From Actinomycetospora succinea (lineage in GTDB: Bacteria > Actinomycetota > Actinomycetes > Mycobacteriales > Pseudonocardiaceae): DNA of 64,000 bases. The stretch covers positions 310,001 through 374,000 of the forward strand of contig NZ_SNYO01000003.1 of NCBI RefSeq assembly GCF_004363095.1, given 5' to 3'. The position numbers and the translations under genes are program-made. Position 1 is the stretch's first letter; the number at the start of each line of letters is the position of its first letter. A model generated the notes under the pieces. The model was not told where the DNA came from. It was given only the letters and a program-made list of their open reading frames with translations, and ran no database searches. This document shows, piece by piece, positions 56,464 through 64,000 of this stretch.

Positions 56464-57285
56464 TCCGCGCTGCACGGCCCCCGGCCCGCCGTCGTCCCAT
56501 CCAGTGGAAACGGGATCCTGCAGCGCCACGGCCAGGCGACGGGCGCCCTCGCGGACCGCGCGCTCGAGCCGGTCGCGGCGGTCGGCGATGCTGCCGGGCC
56601 CGCCGGCAGGAACCACCGGGACCGCCACCGCCACGGCGCCGACCAGCACGGGCCCCTCGACCGACGGCACCCGCACCGGCGCCGCCATGCAGGCCAGGCG
56701 CTCGCGGAACTCGCCCCGGTCGACGGCGAGGTCGCGCCGGCGCACCCCGTCCAGCTCGCGCTCGAGCGCCTCGACGTCGGTCATCGTGCGGTAGGCGTGC
56801 GAGGGCAGCCCGTCGCGGTCGAGGATCGCCCGCCGGGCCGGGGCGCCCGACTCGGCCAGCCAGAGCTTGCCGACGGCGGTCGCGTGCAGGGCCCCGCGCC
56901 ACTGCGAGATCACGGGCACCGGGTGCTCGGCGCAGTCGTCGTGCCCCACGACCACGACGTCGTCGTCGCGGAACGCCGCGTACAGCGCCCCTGCGCCGGC
57001 GTGGCCGTGCACCTCGCCGAGGATGCCGCCCAGCCCGCGCGGCACGGGGAGCTGGGCGACGAGGCGGTCGTGCAGCGCCGGCAGCTTGGGGCCGAGACCG
57101 AAGCCGCGGGTGGCCTCCAGGCGCACGAGGTAGCCGTCGGTGACGAGGCTGTCGAGCAGGTGGTAGGTCGTCGAGAGGTTGTACTCGAGCCGCCGGGCGA
57201 CGGCCTTCGCGCTGATCCCGTCACCGGCCGCGGCGACGACCTCGAGCACCTGCAGGGCGCGGTGCACCGAGGAGAGCGCGCTCAC
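56461..57285 (-). CDS. IclR-family transcriptional regulator
   Basis: 274 residues from the GTG at 57285. Winged helix: VHRALQVLEVVAAAGDGISA, KAVARRLEYNLSTTYHLLDS, LVTDGYLVRLEATRGFGLGP. Effector domain: LYAAFRDDDVVVVGHDDCAE, WRGALHATAVGKLWLAES, YRTMTDVEALERELDGVRRR, CMAAPVRVPSVEGPVLVGAV. It lies 10 bp upstream of the MetE-like gene in the same direction and may control it. The effector is unknown. The product of the other IclR gene (45317) is only a distant relative. Confidence 0.9.
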   Translation of the reverse strand: MSALSSVHRALQVLEVVAAAGDGISAKAVARRLEYNLSTTYHLLDSLVTDGYLVRLEATRGFGLGPKLPALHDRLVAQLPVPRGLGGILGEVHGHAGAGALYAAFRDDDVVVVGHDDCAEHPVPVISQWRGALHATAVGKLWLAESGAPARRAILDRDGLPSHAYRTMTDVEALERELDGVRRRDLAVDRGEFRERLACMAAPVRVPSVEGPVLVGAVAVAVPVVPAGGPGSIADRRDRLERAVREGARRLAVALQDPVSTGWDDGGPGAVQRG

Positions 57286-57309
57286 ACGACCATGAGACCC
57301 GAGCCGCCC

Positions 57310-58290
57310 TCAGCTCGCCAGCCGAGTGTCCTCCGACGCCTCGGTCAGGGCGGCGACCTCGTCGGGCGCGAGCTCCAGGTCCGCCATCGGCAGGATCGTC
57401 GCCAGCTGCTCGACGGTCCGCGCGGACGCGATGGGCGCCGTGACGGTCGGCTGCGCGGCGAGCCAGGCGAGCGCGACCGCGGCCATCGGGACCCCGTGCG
57501 CGTCCGCGACCTGCTCGAGCACGCCCAGCACGCGCGTCCCGCGGTCGTCGAGGTAGGCGACGGCGCCGCCCGCCCGGGCCGAGGCCATCGGGCCGCTCAT
57601 GTCGGGGGCCGGGTCGCCCGGGCGGTACTTGCCGGTGAGGAAGCCCTTGGCGAGCGCGAAGTACGGCATCACCCCGAGGTCGGCGTCCGCGGCGACGTCG
57701 GCGAGCTCGTCCTCGTAGAGCGCGCGCTCGACGAGGTTGTAGTGCGGCTGCAGCGCGACGGGCCGGGCGAGGCCGTGCTTGTCGGCGACGGTGAGCGCCG
57801 AGGTCAGACGCTCCGCGGAGTAGTTCGACAGCCCGACGTACCGGACCTTCCCGGCCCGCACGAGCTCGTCGAACGCGCCGAGGGCGTCCTCGATGGGGGT
57901 GTCCGGGTCGTCGCGGTGGGCGTAGTAGAGGTCGATGTGGTCGGTGCGCAGGCGCCGCAGCGAGTCGTCGCAGGCGGCCGTCACGTTCTCCGGCGAGAGG
58001 CCCGGGCGCTCCGGCCACGAACCGACCTTGGTGGCGACGACGACGCGGTCGCGCACCCCGCGCGCGGCCATCCAGTCGCCGAGGACGCGTTCGGAGTCGC
58101 CGCCGCTGTTGCCCTCCACCCGCCAGGTGTACGAGTCGGCGCTGTCGACGAAGTTCCCGCCCGCGTCCAGGTAGGCGTCGAGCACTGCTGCCGACGCGGC
58201 GGCGTCCGCCGTCCACCCGAACACGTTGCCGCCGAGGCAGAGCGGGTGGACGTCGAGCTCCGAGCGGGGGATGCGGACGCGGGCGGCCAT
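57310..58290 (-). CDS. Aldo/keto reductase, second in window
   Basis: 326 residues. VRIPRSELDVHPLCLGGNVF, NFVDSADSYTWRVEGNSGGD (Asp/Tyr), RVVVATKVGSWPERPGLSPE (Lys), HIDLYYAHRDDPDTPIEDAL (His) and PIASARTVEQLATILPM (NADPH) make a complete AKR. The substrate is unknown. It is divergent from the GH65 gene, so a sugar or sugar-derived aldehyde is conceivable (inference). The ATG at 58290 follows TACCGT by 6 nt. It ends 24 bp before the IclR gene starts and may be read through into it. Confidence 0.9.
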   Translation of the reverse strand: MAARVRIPRSELDVHPLCLGGNVFGWTADAAASAAVLDAYLDAGGNFVDSADSYTWRVEGNSGGDSERVLGDWMAARGVRDRVVVATKVGSWPERPGLSPENVTAACDDSLRRLRTDHIDLYYAHRDDPDTPIEDALGAFDELVRAGKVRYVGLSNYSAERLTSALTVADKHGLARPVALQPHYNLVERALYEDELADVAADADLGVMPYFALAKGFLTGKYRPGDPAPDMSGPMASARAGGAVAYLDDRGTRVLGVLEQVADAHGVPMAAVALAWLAAQPTVTAPIASARTVEQLATILPMADLELAPDEVAALTEASEDTRLAS

Positions 58291-58296
58291 GTCCCC

Positions 58297-58302
58297 ACGG
58301 TA
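58297..58302 (-). promoter_or_regulatory. -10 element of a leaderless promoter for the aldo/keto reductase gene
   Basis: TACCGT on the minus strand, 6 nt before the ATG at 58290. A plus-strand TACGCT at 58329-58334 forms the back-to-back -10 of the divergent GH65 gene. Confidence 0.55.
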
Positions 58303-58364
58303 GGCCCGATCACCGGATCACCGCGGCGCTACGCTCCGCCCGGACCCGTGGACGAGGAGAACCC

Positions 58365-60722
58365 GTGATCAGCAACCCGTTCCGCGTCGACCCGTGGACG
58401 GTGCACGAGCCCCACGTCGACCTCGACGCGCTCCCGCAGACCGAGTCGTTGTTCGCGCTGGCCAACGGGCACGTCGGCATGCGCGGCAACCTCGACGAGG
58501 GGGAGCCGCACGCGATGCCGGGCACGTACCTCAACTCGTTCTACGAGTCGCGCCCGCTGCCGCACGCCGAGGGCGGGTTCGGCTACCCCGACGAGGGCCA
58601 GACGCTGGTCAACGTCCCGAACGGCAAGCTCATCCGGGTGCTCGTCGACGACGAGCCGCTCGACGTGCGCTACGGCCAGGTGCTCGCGCACCACCGCACG
58701 CTCGACATGCGCGCCGGCACCCTCACCCGCCACGTCGACTGGGTCTCCCCCAACGGCCAGCGGGTGACGGTGACCTCGGAGCGCCTCGTGTCGTTCTCGC
58801 AGCGCTCGGTCGCGGCGATCTCCTACGAGGTGGCGGTCCCCGAGGACGCGGGCTCGGAGGCGCTGCTCGTCGTCCAGTCGGAGCTCTTCGCCAACGAGCA
58901 GATGCCGGTCATCGAGGGCGACCCGCGCGTCGCGGCCGCCCTGCAGAACGTGCTGGTCCCCGAGCACCACTCGAACTCCACCCACGGCGCGCGCATGACC
59001 CACCAGACCCGGCGCTCCGAGCTGCGCGTCGGCGCGGCCATGGAGCACCAGGTCTTCGGGCCCGACGACGCCCAGGTCACGAGCTCGTGCTCGAACAACG
59101 TCGGCCGCACCTCGGTGATCACCCGGCTGAAGCCGGGGCAGAAGCTGCGCGTCGTCAAGTACATGGCCTACGGCTGGTCGAGCCAGCGGTCGCAGCCGGC
59201 GATCGTCGACCAGGTCGAGGCCGCCCTCGACGCGTCGGTCTACACGGGCTGGGACGGCCTCCTCGCCGCCCAGCGCGAGTACCTGGATGCGTTCTGGGCG
59301 AAGGCCGACCTCGAGATCGACGGCGACCCGCGCCTGCAGCAGGCGCTGCGGTTCTGCCTGTTCCAGGTCCTGCAGGCCGGGGCGCGGGCCGAGCACCGCG
59401 CGATCGGCGCCAAGGGGCTCACCGGCCAGGGCTACGACGGCCACAGCTTCTGGGACGGCGAGACGTTCGTGCTCCCCGTCTTCATGTACACCCAGCCGCG
59501 CGCCGCGGCCGACGCGCTGCGCTGGCGGCACAGCACGCTCGACGTCGCCACCGCGCACGCCGCCAAGCTCGGCCTCGACGGCGCGGCGTTCGCCTGGCGC
59601 ACGATCAACGGCGAGGAGTGCTCGGGCTACTGGCCGGCGGGCACCGCCGCGTTCCACGTCAACGCCGACATCGCCGACGCCGTCATGCGCTACGTCGCCG
59701 CCACCGACGACAAGGCGTTCGAGCGCGAGATCGGCGTCGACCTGCTGGTGGCGACCGCGCGGCTGTGGCGCTCGCTCGGCCACCACGACAGCGACAGCGC
59801 CTTCCGCATCGACGGCGTCACCGGCCCCGACGAGTACTCCGCCGTGGCCGACAACAACGTCTACACCAACCTCATGGCGCAGAAGAACCTGCGCGGTGCC
59901 GCCGACGCCGCGGTGCGCTGGCCCCGCGAGGCGGAGCGGCTGCACGTCTCGCCCGAGGAGATCGCGAGCTGGCGCTCGGCGGCGAGCTCGATGGTGATCC
60001 CGTTCGACAAGGCGCTGGGCGTGCACCAGCAGAGCGAGGGCTTCACCCGCCACGCCGTCTGGGACTTCGAGAACACGCCCGAGGAGAACTACCCGCTGCT
60101 GCTGAACTACCCGTACTTCGACCTCTACCGCAAGCAGGTCGTCAAGCAGCCCGACCTCGTGCTCGCGATGGTGCAGTGCCCGGACGCGTTCACCCCGGAG
60201 CAGAAGCACGACAACTTCGTCTACTACGAGCGCGTGACCGTCCGGGACTCGTCGCTGTCCCCCGGCACCCTCGCGGTGATGGCGGCCGAGACCGGCCACA
60301 TGGACCTCGCCTACGACTACCTGTGCGAGTCGGCGCAGATGGACCTCGCCGACCTCGAGCACAACGTCCGCGACGGCGTGCACCTCGCCGCCATGGGGAG
60401 CGCGTGGACCTCGATCGTCATGGGCCTCGGCGGGATGCGCACCCACGACGGCCGGCTGACGTTCGCGCCGCGCCTGCCCGAGGCGCTCTCCGGCGTGCGG
60501 TTCCGCATCCAGTGGCGGGGGCGCTCGCTGCACATCGCCGTCGAGAGCACCGAGACCACGTACACCCTCGAGGAGGGCGACGACCTCGAGATCGGCCACC
60601 ACGGCGAGACCGTCACCGTGGCGAAGGGCGAGCCGGTGTCGCGGGACGTGCCGCCCGCGCCGCCGGTCGGTGACGTGGAGCAGCCGCCGGGACGGGCGCC
60701 GCTCTTCCGCCGCCACGCCTAG
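58365..60722 (+). CDS. Glycoside hydrolase family 65 protein (disaccharide phosphorylase or hydrolase)
   Basis: 785 residues from the GTG at 58365 (GAGGAGAA upstream), near the size I recall for Rv3401 of Mycobacterium tuberculosis. An N-terminal beta-sandwich (ESLFALANGHVGMRGNLDEG) precedes an (alpha/alpha)6 barrel with GYDGHSFWDGETFVLPVFMY, FHVNADIADAVMRYVAATDD, and the general acid E490 in IDGVTGPDEYSAVADNNVYT; then RVTVRDSSLSPGTLAVMAAE and a C-terminal sandwich. GH65 enzymes phosphorolyse maltose, trehalose, kojibiose or nigerose; some hydrolyse trehalose. No beta-phosphoglucomutase gene is adjacent, so a hydrolase is also possible. Confidence 0.9.
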   Translation: MISNPFRVDPWTVHEPHVDLDALPQTESLFALANGHVGMRGNLDEGEPHAMPGTYLNSFYESRPLPHAEGGFGYPDEGQTLVNVPNGKLIRVLVDDEPLDVRYGQVLAHHRTLDMRAGTLTRHVDWVSPNGQRVTVTSERLVSFSQRSVAAISYEVAVPEDAGSEALLVVQSELFANEQMPVIEGDPRVAAALQNVLVPEHHSNSTHGARMTHQTRRSELRVGAAMEHQVFGPDDAQVTSSCSNNVGRTSVITRLKPGQKLRVVKYMAYGWSSQRSQPAIVDQVEAALDASVYTGWDGLLAAQREYLDAFWAKADLEIDGDPRLQQALRFCLFQVLQAGARAEHRAIGAKGLTGQGYDGHSFWDGETFVLPVFMYTQPRAAADALRWRHSTLDVATAHAAKLGLDGAAFAWRTINGEECSGYWPAGTAAFHVNADIADAVMRYVAATDDKAFEREIGVDLLVATARLWRSLGHHDSDSAFRIDGVTGPDEYSAVADNNVYTNLMAQKNLRGAADAAVRWPREAERLHVSPEEIASWRSAASSMVIPFDKALGVHQQSEGFTRHAVWDFENTPEENYPLLLNYPYFDLYRKQVVKQPDLVLAMVQCPDAFTPEQKHDNFVYYERVTVRDSSLSPGTLAVMAAETGHMDLAYDYLCESAQMDLADLEHNVRDGVHLAAMGSAWTSIVMGLGGMRTHDGRLTFAPRLPEALSGVRFRIQWRGRSLHIAVESTETTYTLEEGDDLEIGHHGETVTVAKGEPVSRDVPPAPPVGDVEQPPGRAPLFRRHA

Positions 60723-60803
60723 TGTGGCGCCAAGCCGGTCACGACCCCTCGGGCTCCTCTGTCGCCCGACGTGTCGGCTGCGGCGGCGCGCTCCGAGGGT
60801 GAT

Positions 60804-61223
60804 CTAGCGGTTGAGCCGCCGGACCGGGACGATCCGGTGCCGCCGGCGGGCCGCGCACACACCGAGCGCGCGCCAGGGCACCGGCGGCGTCGGGGCCTGG
60901 TAGCGGGTGCGTGCCGGGTGCCAGAGCCCGTCGGCGCCCCGGTCCCAGCGCGTCACGCCGGGGACCTGGCCGAGGACAGTGACCGTGACGAGGTCGGGCG
61001 GCTCGGCGTCGACGGAGACGTCGTAGCCCTCGCCGCCGACCGGCAGCCCGCACCGGCAGTGCGTCAGGGTCGCCCGGTGGCCGGTCGCCGTGGTGGTCGT
61101 GGTCCCGCTGACCGGTTCGGCGGGCAGGATCCAGGTGGCCTCCCCCGGGGTGTCCGGGATCGCCGGCGTGCCGGCCGGACTCGCCAGGGGATCGACGGCG
61201 GGGTCGGACACCTCGGCCTCCAC
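60804..61223 (-). CDS. Hypothetical protein with a Cys pair
   Basis: 139 residues from a GTG at 61223. A Pro/Thr-rich start is followed by a compact region, THCRCGLPVGGEGYDVSVDA, EPPDLVTVTVLGQVPGVTRW, DRGADGLWHPARTRYQAPTP, and a basic end. No known domain is recognised. The composition is more protein-like than the overlapping plus-strand frame, which is Asp/Arg/Gly rich. It is divergent from the XRE regulator; the gap contains the palindrome TACATGTA (61244-61251). Moderate support only. Confidence 0.45.
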   Translation of the reverse strand: MEAEVSDPAVDPLASPAGTPAIPDTPGEATWILPAEPVSGTTTTTATGHRATLTHCRCGLPVGGEGYDVSVDAEPPDLVTVTVLGQVPGVTRWDRGADGLWHPARTRYQAPTPPVPWRALGVCAARRRHRIVPVRRLNR

Positions 61224-61355
61224 GTGACGCGCGCCGGCTCCGTTACATGTAGATGGAAGAGTAGTTCACCGGTTCGTGTCGTGTCAGGTGGCTACCCTTC
61301 CCCCGACCGACGCCGAGCCGCGGTGTCGCAGGGGGCTCGAGGAGGTACGCGGGGC
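61224..61355. promoter_or_regulatory. Divergent promoter region upstream of the XRE/DUF397 pair
   Basis: 132 bp, with the AT-rich stretch GTTACATGTAGATGG (palindrome TACATGTA at 61244-61251) unusual for this genome, and a plus-strand TACCCT at 61293-61298 that could be the -10 of the XRE gene. The palindrome is a candidate operator of the XRE protein. Confidence 0.45.
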
Positions 61356-62273
61356 GTGGATCGCACCGCCGGAGCGGGGGGCACAGCAGCCGACGTCGAG
61401 CGACGCGGGGGCGGCGGACCGGACCGGTCCGACCCCAGTGCGCTGCGCTGGCTCATCGGCCACGAGCTGCGGTCGGCACGGGAGGGCGCGGGTCACACCC
61501 AGACCGCCGCGGCCCGGGTGCTCGGCTGTACGCACGCGAAGATCAATTATCTGGAGCAGGGGAAGAACCAGCAGCGGCCGGACGAGGTCGCGCGACTCCT
61601 GCGCTCCTACGGGGCGGACGTCGCCGACGTCGAACGGCTCGCCTCCCTGGCCTCGGCCGCCGACCGCGGCACCTGGTGGGCGCCGTTCGCCGACGTCGTC
61701 CCGGACTGGCTGCGCACCTTCGTCGGGCTCGAGGGCCTGGCGACGGCGGCGTTCGCCTACGAGCCCCTGCTGCTGCACGGACTGCTGCAGACGCGCGCCT
61801 ACGCCACCGCGCTGCTCGCCGACGCGCTGCGCGTCCCCGTCGTCGACGTCGACCGCGTCGTCGGGCTGCGCCTCGCCCGCCAGCAGCGCCTGCACGACGC
61901 CGCGCGGCCGCTGCAGTACGAGGCGGTGATCGAGGAGACGATCCTCGACCGGCTCGTCGGCGGGCCGGCCGTGATGGCCGAACAGCTCGACCATCTGCTG
62001 ACACTCTCGGAGCAGGGCAACGTCAGCATCCGGGTCATGCCGTTGGCGGTCGCCGTACACGACGGGCTGGACGGCGAGTTCACGCTGCTCGATTTCGACA
62101 CTGCGCGATCGATCGGTTACATAGAGTTCCAAGATGGGGCGGTCTACGTCCAGGATCCCGACCGGATTGGCGGATACCGCACGGCCGCTGCCAGACTCCG
62201 CTCCGCAGCGCTGCCGCAGGACGCCTCCCTCGAGGTGATCCGCCACCGACGCGCGGCGCTGCGGGCCCACTGA
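61356..62273 (+). CDS. XRE-family regulator with DUF5753 domain (Scr1-type)
   Basis: 305 residues from the GTG at 61356 (GGAGG 10 nt upstream). The helix-turn-helix covers ~30-90 (IGHELRSAREGAGHTQTAAA, RVLGCTHAKINYLEQGKNQQ, RPDEVARLLRSYGADVADVE). The DUF5753 domain follows with DWLRTFVGLEGLATAAFAYE, LLLHGLLQTRAYATALLADA, RLARQQRLHD, YEAVIEETILDRLVGGPAVM and HLLTLSEQGNVSIRVMPLAV. This is the partner architecture of DUF397 proteins in Streptomyces (Scr1/Scr2), described as developmental regulators and as a toxin-antitoxin-like pair. The DUF397 gene follows 57 bp downstream. Confidence 0.92.
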   Translation: MDRTAGAGGTAADVERRGGGGPDRSDPSALRWLIGHELRSAREGAGHTQTAAARVLGCTHAKINYLEQGKNQQRPDEVARLLRSYGADVADVERLASLASAADRGTWWAPFADVVPDWLRTFVGLEGLATAAFAYEPLLLHGLLQTRAYATALLADALRVPVVDVDRVVGLRLARQQRLHDAARPLQYEAVIEETILDRLVGGPAVMAEQLDHLLTLSEQGNVSIRVMPLAVAVHDGLDGEFTLLDFDTARSIGYIEFQDGAVYVQDPDRIGGYRTAAARLRSAALPQDASLEVIRHRRAALRAH

Positions 62274-62330
62274 GCCGCCGAGCACGGTGCCGCGGCCGCA
62301 TCGCTCCCCACGGTGCAAGGAGACGAATCC

Positions 62331-62672
62331 ATGAGCACACACGGATGGCGGACCTCCAGCTTCAGCTCCAACGGCGCGAGCTGCGTCGAGGTCCTCGAGG
62401 CCGACGGCGCGACCTACCTGCGCGACACGAAGGAGCACGGCGAGGGCGCGGTGCTGCACCTCGACGGGCCGGCGTGGTCGGCGTTCCTCGACGAGGTCGC
62501 CCGCGACGCCCCCTCGGCCAACGGCGCGGTGGACGTGACGACCCGCGGCGACGACGGCGCCCGCGCGGTGCAGGAGCACTCCTCGGGCGCGGTGCTGCAC
62601 TTCCGCGACGACGAGTGGGTCGCGTTCCGGCGTGGCGTCCTCGCGGGCGAGTTCGGCGCGCTCGGCGACTGA
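62331..62672 (+). CDS. DUF397 protein with an internal second half-repeat
   Basis: 113 residues; AAGGAG stands 9 nt before the ATG. The first ~60 residues are a standard DUF397 (WRTSSFSSNGASCVEVLEAD, YLRDTKEHGEGAVLHLDGPA, WSAFLDEVARD). The second half repeats the end of the domain: ARAVQEHSSGAVLHFRDDEW followed by VAFRRGVLAG. Usual DUF397 proteins are 60-75 residues, so this one is almost doubled. It is the cognate small partner of the XRE/DUF5753 protein upstream. It ends 9 bp before the convergent kinase gene's stop. Confidence 0.9.
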   Translation: MSTHGWRTSSFSSNGASCVEVLEADGATYLRDTKEHGEGAVLHLDGPAWSAFLDEVARDAPSANGAVDVTTRGDDGARAVQEHSSGAVLHFRDDEWVAFRRGVLAGEFGALGD

Positions 62673-62681
62673 CCCGCCGGG

Positions 62682-64000
<1,319 letters not shown>

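Overview
The window is a chromosomal stretch of a very high-GC actinobacterium, probably from the order Pseudonocardiales. The evidence is composition (third codon positions almost always G or C, many GTG starts), mycothiol-type deacetylase chemistry, ESX/type VII accessory genes, an XRE/DUF397 pair of the Scr1 type, a 13E12-type DUF222-HNH protein and about ten leaderless promoters of the form TANNNT placed 6-7 nt before the start codon. The genus assignment is inference; no rRNA or tRNA gene is present to fix it. No prophage, CRISPR array or complete insertion sequence was seen.

Layout. 1-1358: end of a flavin/NAD oxidoreductase of the ferric-reductase type, then a ferritin with its own leaderless promoter. 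1287-2671 (minus): rhodanese and a zinc-ribbon membrane protein. 2768-8815 (minus): two sodium:solute symporters, each with a small membrane partner, and a LytTR response regulator; ActP-DUF485 is one pair, and LytTR-partner-symporter is the other operon. 9015-11598 (minus): a three-gene ESX-associated operon (PPE/WXG-like, EspG-like, small helical protein) without a secretion engine. 11667-15129 (minus): SppA-like protease, a LytS-type histidine kinase (the likely partner of the LytTR regulator 4 kb away), an Fpg/Nei glycosylase and a membrane protein. 15139-20672 (minus): a polyhydroxyalkanoate (PHA) block with acyl-CoA ligase, PHA depolymerase, XRE regulator, phasin-like protein, a small Cys protein and PHA synthase.

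20789-26592: methyltransferase, DUF6069-like membrane protein, an FMN alpha-hydroxyacid dehydrogenase, the DUF222-HNH protein and an F420-type (Ddn-like) oxidoreductase. 26611-28502 (minus): a coupled pair of repeat-rich proteins sharing one helical domain. 28594-32686 (minus): aldo/keto reductase, SGNH hydrolase and a CytX-like pyrimidine transporter preceded by a clear TPP riboswitch. 32902-35318: a secreted DUF1996 protein diverging from an atypical OmpR-type regulator, with a palindrome between them. 35340-44957: GT-C glycosyltransferase, PIG-L deacetylase, a SHOCT protein with TQ-V motifs, a cyclopropane-fatty-acid-synthase-like enzyme, a short-chain dehydrogenase and a TM0106-type nuclease. 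45317-51136: an IclR-led operon for a quaternary-amine/osmoprotectant ABC importer with two permeases, one ATPase and two lipoprotein binding proteins, all translationally coupled or closely spaced.

51145-64000: an NAD(P)-binding protein; a coupled amidohydrolase-DUF59 pair; an AbiEi/DUF559-type gene enclosed by two inverted pairs of a ~50-bp repeat (the most unusual structure in the window); a MetE-like methyltransferase behind an IclR regulator; an aldo/keto reductase divergent from a GH65 enzyme; a Scr1-type XRE/DUF397 pair; and the 3' part of a PknB-type Ser/Thr kinase that runs off the right edge.

The general theme is carbon storage and small carboxylate or osmolyte uptake (acetate-type symporters under a LytS/LytTR pair, PHA turnover, ABC importer), together with envelope and stress functions.
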